Shown piece by piece: positions 52,986-60,788 of a stretch of 64,000 bases of DNA. The notes under the pieces are model-generated. The model saw only the letters and a list, made by a program, of their open reading frames with translations, had not been told where the DNA came from and did not search any database. The stretch comes from Butyrivibrio sp. CAG:318. Lineage in GTDB: Bacteria; Bacillota; Clostridia; Lachnospirales; Lachnospiraceae. The stretch lies in NCBI GenBank assembly GCA_000431815.1, contig FR889219.1, forward strand, positions 1 through 64,000. The letters run 5' to 3'. The position numbers were made by a program, and so were the translations under genes. Position 1 is the stretch's first letter. Each line of letters begins with the position of its first letter.

Positions 52986-54398
52986 ATGGCAGATACAGTT
53001 AAAAAACCGCTTAAAATAACGGAAACTATATTGAGAGATGCCCATCAGTCACTTATCGCCACAAGAATGACGACAGAGCAGATGCTTCCGATAATTGACA
53101 AGATGGATAAAGTCGGATATAACGCAGTTGAATGCTGGGGTGGTGCTACATTCGATGCCTGCTTAAGATTCCTTAAGGAGGATCCGTGGGACAGACTCCG
53201 TAAGTTAAGAGACGGATTCAAAAATACCAAGCTTCAGATGCTTTTCAGAGGACAGAATATCCTCGGATACCGTCCGTATGCAGATGATGTTGTAGAATAT
53301 TTTGTACAGAAGTCAATCGCTAACGGAATTGATATCATCCGTATTTTTGACTGCCTCAATGATATCCGTAACCTTGAGACAGCAGTTAAAGCAGCCAACA
53401 AGGAAAAAGGACATGCACAGGTAGCTCTTTCATATACACTTGGTGATGCATATACTCTTGAATATTGGGAGAATATGGCAAGACAGGTTGAGGAGATGGG
53501 TGCTGATTCCCTTTGCATTAAGGATATGGCAGGACTTCTCGTTCCTAACGAGGCAACCAAGCTTGTTAAGGCTCTTAAGGCAGGAACAAAGCTTCCTATC
53601 GAACTTCATACACATTACACATCAGGTGTTGCTTCGATGACATATATGAAGGCAGTAGAAGCAGGCTGCGATATTATTGATACAGCAATGTCACCTCTTT
53701 CAATGGGTACAAGCCAGCCGGCAACAGAAGTTATGGTTAAGGCTTTTGAAGGAACAGAATATGACACAGGACTTGATCAGAAACTTCTTGCAGAAATTGC
53801 TGATTATTTCAGACCGTTAAGGGAAGAATGGATAAAGAGCGGACGTCTTGATCCGAAGGTAATGGGCGTTAATATCAAGACTCTTCTCTATCAGGTACCG
53901 GGCGGAATGCTCAGTAACCTCGTATCACAGCTTAAGGAAATGAAGGCAGAGGACAAGTACGATGCCGTTCTTGAGGAAGTACCAAGAGTTCGTAAGGACT
54001 TCGGTGAACCGCCTCTTGTAACACCTTCAAGCCAGATTGTCGGAACACAGGCAGTTCTTAACGTTGTTCTCGGCGAGAGATACAAGAGCCTTACCAAGGA
54101 ATCAAGAGATCTTCTCCTTGGCAAATATGGTAAGACGGTTAAGCCTTTCAATCCGGAAGTTCAGAAGAAGGCAATCGAACTTACGGGCGAGCAGCCTATA
54201 ACATGCAGATTTGCTGATACACTTGAGCCGGAGCTTGATAAGATTGAAGCAGAGATGAAGCAGTGGAAACAGCAGGATGAGGATGTTCTTTCATATGCAC
54301 TTTTCCCACAGGTTGCAACAGACTTCTTTAAGTACAGAGAGGCCCAGCAGAGTAAAATAGACCCGGCTATGGGCAAGGATGGCGCATATCCGGTGTAG
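52986..54398 (+). CDS. oadA: Oxaloacetate decarboxylase alpha / pyruvate carboxyltransferase subunit (5S type)
   Basis: 470 residues: a TIM-barrel carboxyltransferase (ETILRDAHQSLIATRMTT at the start with the metal Asp; FDCLNDIRN; CIKDMAGLL with the Lys carbamate region; ELHTHYTSG with the metal His pair) plus a PYC_OADA helical domain. The biotinyl domain usually fused in OadA is absent; the carrier is encoded separately at 51395. It interconverts pyruvate and oxaloacetate through carboxybiotin, like the 5S subunit of propionibacterial transcarboxylase. Start: AAAGGAG. Confidence 0.92.
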   Translation: MADTVKKPLKITETILRDAHQSLIATRMTTEQMLPIIDKMDKVGYNAVECWGGATFDACLRFLKEDPWDRLRKLRDGFKNTKLQMLFRGQNILGYRPYADDVVEYFVQKSIANGIDIIRIFDCLNDIRNLETAVKAANKEKGHAQVALSYTLGDAYTLEYWENMARQVEEMGADSLCIKDMAGLLVPNEATKLVKALKAGTKLPIELHTHYTSGVASMTYMKAVEAGCDIIDTAMSPLSMGTSQPATEVMVKAFEGTEYDTGLDQKLLAEIADYFRPLREEWIKSGRLDPKVMGVNIKTLLYQVPGGMLSNLVSQLKEMKAEDKYDAVLEEVPRVRKDFGEPPLVTPSSQIVGTQAVLNVVLGERYKSLTKESRDLLLGKYGKTVKPFNPEVQKKAIELTGEQPITCRFADTLEPELDKIEAEMKQWKQQDEDVLSYALFPQVATDFFKYREAQQSKIDPAMGKDGAYPV

Positions 54399-54410
54399 AA
54401 GGAGCGCACT

Positions 54411-54713
54411 ATGGCAGTTAAAGATTTAAATTCACAGAATTTTGATGAAGCAATCGCTAATGGTAAATCACTCGTAGATTTCTATGCAGACTGGTGTAAT
54501 CCATGCAAGATGCTTGCACCGGCTGTTGAGACTGCATCGGAGAAACATACCGATGTGAACTTCTACAGGCTCAACATTGATAATGCAATGGATATCGCAA
54601 GAAAATTCCGCGTTATGAGCATTCCGACGCTGATCGTGTTTGAGAATGGCGAGGAAGTTAATAAGTCCATCGGACTTATTTCAGGTGATGAACTTGAAGA
54701 TTTGTTAAGATAA
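54411..54713 (+). CDS. trxA: Thioredoxin
   Basis: 100 residues, thioredoxin fold. The active site is WCNPCK (Cys29, Cys32) in place of the common WCGPCK, and the cis-Pro appears in MSIPTLIVFE. Gly to Asn between the cysteines is seen in some thioredoxin-like proteins and alters redox potential. It reduces protein disulfides. It follows oadA by 12 bases and ends in a terminator, so it is the last gene of the decarboxylase cluster. Confidence 0.9.
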   Translation: MAVKDLNSQNFDEAIANGKSLVDFYADWCNPCKMLAPAVETASEKHTDVNFYRLNIDNAMDIARKFRVMSIPTLIVFENGEEVNKSIGLISGDELEDLLR

Positions 54714-54720
54714 TCACAAT

Positions 54721-54794
54721 AAAGCCACCCGGTAATTTGATATTCCCCTGTCTGCCTGACAGGGAACATATCAGATATCACCGGATGGCTTTTT
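54721..54794. terminator. Long bidirectional terminator
   Basis: An outer stem AAAGCCACCCGGT (54721-54733) pairs with the ACCGGATGGCTTT strand (54780-54792) and holds an inner hairpin with CCCTGTC/GACAGGG. A-run and T-run lie on opposite sides. It serves the convergent thioredoxin and DUF4317 genes. Confidence 0.85.
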
Positions 54795-54796
54795 GA

Positions 54797-55921
54797 TTAT
54801 AATGGTTTTACATTAATTCCATTTACTTCCACATTGTCGGTAAGCTCAACCATAAGATATGTCTTTCCGTCAATTTGTCGGGTCTCTAACAGATCCGTGC
54901 GGTCAGGCGAAACCTTGATTACCACGTCCGGCGCCTTGACTTCAAATGTACGTGGATTGACTACATTGGATGCCATAAAGCTTGTTCTGCTGCCGGCAGC
55001 ATCATCATAATTATCACTGAAAGTTTCTATGTGTTCGCTTTCAACTCCGCTTTGTTCAAGTGCACGTCGTACATCCGATTTATCAAATGCTACAGGATCG
55101 GGCTCGTCTTTGTGTTCATCGACGTAAGCGGTAAGATTTTCATGAAGGTTCTTCACAGTTTCAAAATTGCATTGTTCGCCGAGCGTCTCTTCAATGATTT
55201 CCGAAAAAACATCTTTCTGACTCTTGAATGTAAGCGGCGCGACGCATCCGAGCATACCGCCTATAAAATCGGGCTGGATATTTTCGGAATTTTTAGTATA
55301 ATATAATAGATTATGAATATCGGTATTGCGGTCGTTAAATGCCGGAAAGAGAAAAGCGTGTTCCGGAGCTTCCACAATCCAGTCACGGATGCGGTTCTCG
55401 ACCCTTCCGGTCTCTGCGTTGTAACAAAGCCCTTCTTTGGATAATTTGACCGGACATATGCTGCATAATATGTGTTCGTAAACATAATCCGAAGAATCGT
55501 CCATATCAAGCCCATCGGATGATTTGCCCGGGACATCATATGATGCATGAATAAGTAATATAAGATAATTTTCGCCATATACATAATTATCGATGACCTT
55601 ATTGTAGAAAAGCTCAAGCAGTTCATCATCCATAAGTTTGCAGGCACGGAGTTTCATAAGAAAATCCTGCGTTCCGCCGTCTGCTTCGGTGTCCGTCGGG
55701 AAAGCCATATTCAACATGTTCTTGCCAAGCGTTCCTGACATTGAATGACGGAAAAGCGAAAAATATTTAAAAATCTCTTCTTCCGGGAGCGAAAGAAATG
55801 CCTCGCGGAAAGTGGTGACCTTTGTCTTGTTACCGTCAACATAGCAGCCGCATATACGGGAAATGCAGCATTTATCGTTGGTAAAAAGTTTCTTGATTTC
55901 GGATATTTCTTTTTTGTTCAT
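54797..55921 (-). CDS. DUF4317 family protein
   Basis: 374 residues, full length for the family. The N-terminus (NKKEISEIKKLFTNDKCCISRICGCYVDG) is highly characteristic. It is a soluble protein with no signal peptide. The family is common in Lachnospiraceae and relatives and has no known function. It is monocistronic with its own promoter. Confidence 0.88.
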   Translation of the reverse strand: MNKKEISEIKKLFTNDKCCISRICGCYVDGNKTKVTTFREAFLSLPEEEIFKYFSLFRHSMSGTLGKNMLNMAFPTDTEADGGTQDFLMKLRACKLMDDELLELFYNKVIDNYVYGENYLILLIHASYDVPGKSSDGLDMDDSSDYVYEHILCSICPVKLSKEGLCYNAETGRVENRIRDWIVEAPEHAFLFPAFNDRNTDIHNLLYYTKNSENIQPDFIGGMLGCVAPLTFKSQKDVFSEIIEETLGEQCNFETVKNLHENLTAYVDEHKDEPDPVAFDKSDVRRALEQSGVESEHIETFSDNYDDAAGSRTSFMASNVVNPRTFEVKAPDVVIKVSPDRTDLLETRQIDGKTYLMVELTDNVEVNGINVKPL

Positions 55922-55947
55922 TATAATACAACCTCTTGTAAAAATTT

Positions 55948-55985
55948 GCTTATAAAATTATAAGCCTAAAAAAGATTTCTGGCAA
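55948..55985 (-). promoter_or_regulatory. Promoter and dyad of the DUF4317 gene
   Basis: On the minus strand, TTGCCA (55985-55980), 17 bp, TATAAT (55962-55957). The arms GCTTATAA (55948-55955) and TTATAAGC (55958-55965) form an exact inverted repeat over the -10, an operator candidate. Confidence 0.55.
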
Positions 55986-56021
55986 GACTGACGACTTAAA
56001 TATTAAATGTTTATAAACTTG

Positions 56022-56050
56022 TTGACAATGATATATGCGCGTTCTATACT
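56022..56050 (+). promoter_or_regulatory. Strong promoter of degV
   Basis: TTGACA (56022-56027), 17 bp, TATACT (56045-56050). Confidence 0.8.
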
Positions 56051-56053
56051 ATT

Positions 56054-56078
56054 ACATGTAGTAATGAATACTACGTGT
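56054..56078. promoter_or_regulatory. Operator-like dyad over the degV transcription start
   Basis: ACATGTAGTA (56054-56063) and TACTACGTGT (56069-56078) form a 10-bp inverted repeat with one mismatch, right after the -10 box. Another TACTA lies within the -10 region (56047-56051). Confidence 0.5.
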
Positions 56079-56094
56079 TAAGGAGATTGATAAT

Positions 56095-56949
56095 ATGAAT
56101 GCTTCGAAGGTTGCAATACTTGTTGATTCCGGATGTGATATCCCGGAAGAGTTCATAGAACAGAACGATATTAAGGTACTCAGACTTAAGGTTATGTATG
56201 GGGACACTGTATATTCCGACGGACTTGAACTGGATCCGATGGAGGTTTACAGACGTTTCCCGAATGAGATTCCTAAGACTTCCACACCGAATATGCAGGA
56301 AGTTCTGGATGTTGTTGATGAGATTAAGTCAGAGGGATATGAGAGTATTATTGCGGTTACGATTTCAAGCGGCTTAAGCGGAACATACAATACTGTGGCA
56401 ATGACATTTAATAATGTTGAGGGCATCGATACATATGCTTTTGATTCCAGAAATATATCAATCGGCGCCGGACTTCTGGCGATGTGGGCTGCCAACCGTG
56501 CTAATGAAGGCATGAGTTTTAAGGATATAACAGAAGGACTTGAACGCAAGAAATACGATTCCAAAGTATTCTTTTACATGGATACATTGGATTATCTCCG
56601 CAAGGGAGGAAGAATTAATCCGGCAGTTGCCATTGTAGGTAAGGCATTGAATCTCAAGCCTATAATTTCCTGCAATGAGAAGGGTGTATATTACACCGTG
56701 GCGAAGATAAGAGGATCCCATAAGGGTCTCAGTAAGCTTACGGAAGTTGCGACGGAATTTGCTAACCGTGGGAAAGCCATGATTGCGCTTATGAATGGAG
56801 ATGCTAAGGATGTTGCAGCGCAGGTAAAGTCTTTAATTACTGAACAGGTTCATAACAGCGAGATTGTTGTTGATAAACAAATCACTGCGTCAATGGCAGT
56901 GCATACCGGACCGGGTCTTATAGGAATCGGGGTCCTGCTTGAGGATTAG
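56095..56949 (+). CDS. DegV family fatty-acid-binding protein
   Basis: 284 residues. The DegV/FakB fold: KVAILVDSGCDIPEE at the start, KTSTPNMQEVLD (the Ser/Thr-rich fatty-acid carboxylate site), ISSGLSGTYN, and MDTLDYLRKGGRINPAVA. FakB-type members hold a fatty acid for phosphorylation by FakA; no FakA gene is near. It has a strong promoter and a possible operator overlapping the start of transcription. Confidence 0.9.
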   Translation: MNASKVAILVDSGCDIPEEFIEQNDIKVLRLKVMYGDTVYSDGLELDPMEVYRRFPNEIPKTSTPNMQEVLDVVDEIKSEGYESIIAVTISSGLSGTYNTVAMTFNNVEGIDTYAFDSRNISIGAGLLAMWAANRANEGMSFKDITEGLERKKYDSKVFFYMDTLDYLRKGGRINPAVAIVGKALNLKPIISCNEKGVYYTVAKIRGSHKGLSKLTEVATEFANRGKAMIALMNGDAKDVAAQVKSLITEQVHNSEIVVDKQITASMAVHTGPGLIGIGVLLED

Positions 56950-57006
56950 TTTTTTAACCCGGATGGTATTTTTAGGAAACTGATAGCGGATGTAACTTTA
57001 TTTTTT

Positions 57007-57034
57007 ACGGATATCTTTATGATATCCGTTTTTT
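57007..57034 (+). terminator. Rho-independent terminator after degV
   Basis: ACGGATATC (57007-57015), loop TTTAT, GATATCCGT (57021-57029), followed by T (57030-57034). Confidence 0.92.
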
Positions 57035-57047
57035 AAATATAAGAATA

Positions 57048-57076
57048 TTGCGGTAGGTATTTGCAGATGATACAAT
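57048..57076 (+). promoter_or_regulatory. Promoter of the kinase-amidotransferase fusion gene
   Basis: TTGCGG (57048-57053), 17 bp, TACAAT (57071-57076). Confidence 0.5.
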
Positions 57077-57110
57077 AATAAATAATACGGATGAGCAGGC
57101 AAGGAGGATA

Positions 57111-60100
57111 ATGATGAATAACAGTTACGGACATCAGATGGTTTCAACCAAAGCAAATACGCTGTATGCACTCAGTAAGGTTATTACCAAATCCAAAATC
57201 GAGAAGATGTATATTCTTCCGGTGGCTGAATATGAGAAAAACAGTGATGATATCATCGATGATATTGCAAAACGGTTTGGTGGGGATATGATTATTGTCA
57301 GAAGTTCATCATCCAAGGAGGACAGTTTCAAAACCTCAAATGCCGGACATTATGAGAGCGTAATGGGAATAAATTCTGCTGATCCGGAACAGGTACGGAA
57401 AGCGATTGCCAAAGTTATGCATTCTTATATGCAGGATAGTGAAGATATAGAAAATGAACAGATACTCGTGCAGCGGCAGGCACAGAATGTGCATTACAGC
57501 GGCGTTATATTTACGAGGGATATTCAGGAAAACAGACCTTATTATCTGATTAATTATGATGATCAGGGGTCAACGGATTCCGTCACAAGCGGACGCGGCG
57601 GCAAGACCTTGTGGATACTCAAGAATACCGACATAACGGGAGTTGACGCACCGTGGGGTGCATTAATTGCAGCTGTGCAGGAAATAGAGCTTTTTCTTAA
57701 CGGAATGGCACTTGATATAGAATTTGCGGTTAATTACTCTGGTGAAATTATTATTTTCCAGGTAAGACCGCTTGTCGCAAGTTACAAACACGGCAAGGAA
57801 ATTGATGACAGAGACTTTTTCGAGCGATGTACTAATATAAGAAATCAATATTTGTCGGATACCAATGTAATTACCGGTACACCGATGATGTTGTCAGATA
57901 TGGCATTTTGGAATCCGTCTGAGATAATAGGAACAAATCCAAGGGAACTTGAATATTCGCTTTATGATGAGATAATAACCAGCCATGCATGGAATTACGG
58001 AATAGCCGGGCTTGGATATAGAAAGCTTGACAGAAAACTTATGTACAGGCTCGGCAACAAGCCGTATATATGTCTTGAGTATTCGTTCTACAGCCTGATA
58101 CCGCAGTCGGTGAACGAAGACCTTGCAATAAAGCTCGTAAAATATTATTGCAACAAATTAAAGCATGATTTAACATCACATGATAAGATAGAATTTGAAA
58201 TAGCATTTACCATATATGATTTCTGTACCGAAAAGGGAAGTCTGGAATTGCTTGAATCGGGTTTTTCAGAGAATGAGAGAGAGGAATTTCTTAAGGCATT
58301 GTATGAGCTTACCGAGAATGCCTTATATAATCATGAGAAAATTCTCCAAGAAGACCTTATGTCGCTTAAACAGCTTGAGAATGTAAGACGACCGATAGAA
58401 TATGCACTTTCATGTGACGCGCTGTCCACAAGTGAAATGCTTAAGGGTGCGCTTGATCTTATTGACGTAATACCGCATTACGGAACCGTGCAGTTTACGA
58501 GACAGGCGAGACTTGCCTTCATGGCGAGGACATTCTGCCGCACCCTTGTGGAGGCGGGATATTTTACCAATGAAGAGATGGATGGATTTATGAAATCCAT
58601 TAATACCGTTTCATCAAGATTTGACAGCGATTTTGAAAAGTTTTCGGACGGCAGGATGTCAAGGGATGAATTTAACAGCAAATACGGGCATCTGAGAAGT
58701 GGTACATATGATATCAGAACGGACAGATATGACAGGATGAGCTTCAGACCGGCTTCGGGCAGAAAAAGGACTGCATCGGCATCGGGAAATGTTGATCTCG
58801 ATGAGGATAAGCTTAAGAAAGCACTTGCTGATATCGGATTCAGGATTACACCGGCAGACTTTCAGGCATTTTTGCGCAGTGCCATAGAACAGAGAGAGTA
58901 TTTTAAATTTGAATTTACCAAAGCATTAAGCCTTGTGCTGGAATTGCTGATAAGCGTTGGCGAGGATCTTGACATAAAGAGACGTGAATTGTCATGGATG
59001 AATGTTGATGATATGAGAAAATGCGTCGCAATCGGCAACACCGAAGAGTATAAGCACGTTCTCGAGAACATATTTGAACGCCGTAAGAGTGAGTATATTC
59101 TTAACCGCATGATAATACTTCCGGAAGTCATCACCCGCGATTCCGATATTGGTATAGTACCCGTTTCGGAGGCAAGGCCGAACTTTATAACTTCCAAGCA
59201 TGTTGAGGGAGAACTTATCGTGCTGGAGGATGAGCCGGGAGCTGATCTTGCCGATAAAATAGTGGCGATTCCCAAAGCAGATCCGGGGTATGAATGGATT
59301 TTTACCAAGGGAATAAAAGGATTCATAACGCAGTACGGCGGCGTGGCGTCCCATATGGCTATAAGATGCGCGGAGTTTGAAATACCGGCGGCCATCGGAT
59401 GCGGCGAGAAAATATATAATTATGTGACAGGAATGAGTTATATAGATCTTGACTGCCGTAACGGAAGAATAGAAGAAGGACTTCAGTATAAGAATCTCCG
59501 TGCATTGATAACACAGCGTGAAGGCGTAAACCAGTATGGCGATCCGACTGATGTTCTTGAAGCTGCATATATAAGATTTTACGAACTTCTGGGATTTATC
59601 CCGGTTCCAGTGTCAAATCATACCAAAAATTATGAGAAACTTTTTGACGAGAGAGTGGATTTACTGATTGTAGTAGGCGGAGGCTCACTGAATCCGAAAC
59701 ATTATGACAGAATGCATAATGATGAATTACAGCCGCACAGAGATGCAACGGAAGAGAAAATGATAAGATATTGCACCGCGCACGGCATGCCTATTATAGC
59801 AACATGCAGGGGAATGCAATATGTGAATGTGCTTTTCGGCGGCAAACTCGCATATCACCCTAAGCTTAAAGTCAAAAGACCGAGAGGAGAGGACCATAAA
59901 GTCTATCTTGTGCGTGAAGACAGGGAAATTTATGTGAATAATTATCATCAGGACTGCATATTTGAAAAAGACCTGGCACCGTGCCTTACTCCGGTTGCGA
60001 TAGACCGCGATAACGGCGTGGTTGAGGCCTTTGTCTCTGAAGAAATGAAAATTCTCGGTCTCCAGTGGCATCCGGAACGCCGGTTTGAAACGGAAAATGC

Positions 60101-60158
60101 GCAGGAAGAGACACGTAAGATAGTTTTGGATTTTATAAGAAAATATGTCACGAGGTAA
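57111..60158 (+). CDS. PEP-synthase-like glutamine-kinase-type enzyme fused to a class I glutamine amidotransferase
   Basis: 1015 residues. N-terminal ATP-grasp (PPDK_N-like) domain about 1-230 (IVRSSSSKEDSFKTSNAGHYESV; EFAVNYSGEIIIFQVRPL). Middle helical region 230-690. Phosphohistidine swivel domain about 690-800 with GGVASHMA, phospho-accepting His748. Then a class I amidotransferase (C26-like) about 820-1015: VVGGGS, ATCRGM with Cys899, LQWHPE with His987 and Glu989. The first 800 residues have the size and order of Campylobacter Cj1418, an L-glutamine kinase that phosphorylates the amide nitrogen; the last 200 match Cj1417, which cleaves gamma-glutamyl-CDP-amidate. The fusion therefore suggests phosphoramidate synthesis. 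The Cj1416-type cytidylyltransferase is not in the window. A HAD gene follows by 5 bases. The binding site AGGAGG suits either of two adjacent ATGs. Confidence 0.72.
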   Translation: MMNNSYGHQMVSTKANTLYALSKVITKSKIEKMYILPVAEYEKNSDDIIDDIAKRFGGDMIIVRSSSSKEDSFKTSNAGHYESVMGINSADPEQVRKAIAKVMHSYMQDSEDIENEQILVQRQAQNVHYSGVIFTRDIQENRPYYLINYDDQGSTDSVTSGRGGKTLWILKNTDITGVDAPWGALIAAVQEIELFLNGMALDIEFAVNYSGEIIIFQVRPLVASYKHGKEIDDRDFFERCTNIRNQYLSDTNVITGTPMMLSDMAFWNPSEIIGTNPRELEYSLYDEIITSHAWNYGIAGLGYRKLDRKLMYRLGNKPYICLEYSFYSLIPQSVNEDLAIKLVKYYCNKLKHDLTSHDKIEFEIAFTIYDFCTEKGSLELLESGFSENEREEFLKALYELTENALYNHEKILQEDLMSLKQLENVRRPIEYALSCDALSTSEMLKGALDLIDVIPHYGTVQFTRQARLAFMARTFCRTLVEAGYFTNEEMDGFMKSINTVSSRFDSDFEKFSDGRMSRDEFNSKYGHLRSGTYDIRTDRYDRMSFRPASGRKRTASASGNVDLDEDKLKKALADIGFRITPADFQAFLRSAIEQREYFKFEFTKALSLVLELLISVGEDLDIKRRELSWMNVDDMRKCVAIGNTEEYKHVLENIFERRKSEYILNRMIILPEVITRDSDIGIVPVSEARPNFITSKHVEGELIVLEDEPGADLADKIVAIPKADPGYEWIFTKGIKGFITQYGGVASHMAIRCAEFEIPAAIGCGEKIYNYVTGMSYIDLDCRNGRIEEGLQYKNLRALITQREGVNQYGDPTDVLEAAYIRFYELLGFIPVPVSNHTKNYEKLFDERVDLLIVVGGGSLNPKHYDRMHNDELQPHRDATEEKMIRYCTAHGMPIIATCRGMQYVNVLFGGKLAYHPKLKVKRPRGEDHKVYLVREDREIYVNNYHQDCIFEKDLAPCLTPVAIDRDNGVVEAFVSEEMKILGLQWHPERRFETENAQEETRKIVLDFIRKYVTR

Positions 60159-60163
60159 GTGTA

Positions 60164-60787
60164 ATGAAATATGACGGTATTATATTTGATATGGATGACA
60201 CAATATGGAATACGGAAAAAGAAGTCTGTCTGGCATGGAACAAGGTACTTGCCGATGCCGGACATCCCAAACGTGTAACTGGTGATGAACTGGCCGGATA
60301 TATGGGGCTTCCGATGACTGAGATTGCGAAGCGGATGTTTGGCACGGATAATTACGACAGTGTGGCAGAACTTTTTGGACGCTGCATGCAGTACGAAAAC
60401 GAATATATTGCAAAACATGGAGCAACATTATATCCTGATTTAATAAATACGCTGAAACAGATGTATACAAAAATACCGCTCTTTATAGTCAGCAACTGCC
60501 AGTCGGGATATATCGAGGCTTTTTTTAAGGCATATGATACAGCCGGGTATTTTAAGGATTATCTGTGCTTTGGAGACACGGGAGAATTAAAAGACCATAA
60601 TATAAGGCTGCTTGCCCGTCGCAATAACCTTAATTCCCCGGTATATATAGGGGACACCAAAGGCGATTGCGAAGCGGCACATGCAGCCGGTGTTGATTTC
60701 ATATGGGCATCATATGGATTCGGCCATTCGGATAATTACGAAGGCAGAATTGATAAGTTTGCCGATATATTATCAATATGTGAATAA
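60164..60787 (+). CDS. HAD-superfamily phosphatase
   Basis: 207 residues. FDMDDTIWN gives the Asp nucleophile (Asp9) and acid/base (Asp11); a helical cap follows (about 18-85), then motif II (IVSNCQSG), the Lys region, and motif IV (GDTKGDCEAA). This is the phosphoglycolate-phosphatase-like group. It starts 5 bases after the fusion gene, so the two are cotranscribed and it may act on a phosphorylated intermediate of the same pathway. The substrate is not known. It converges with the flippase gene, one base apart. Confidence 0.85.
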   Translation: MKYDGIIFDMDDTIWNTEKEVCLAWNKVLADAGHPKRVTGDELAGYMGLPMTEIAKRMFGTDNYDSVAELFGRCMQYENEYIAKHGATLYPDLINTLKQMYTKIPLFIVSNCQSGYIEAFFKAYDTAGYFKDYLCFGDTGELKDHNIRLLARRNNLNSPVYIGDTKGDCEAAHAAGVDFIWASYGFGHSDNYEGRIDKFADILSICE

Positions 60788-60788
60788 A

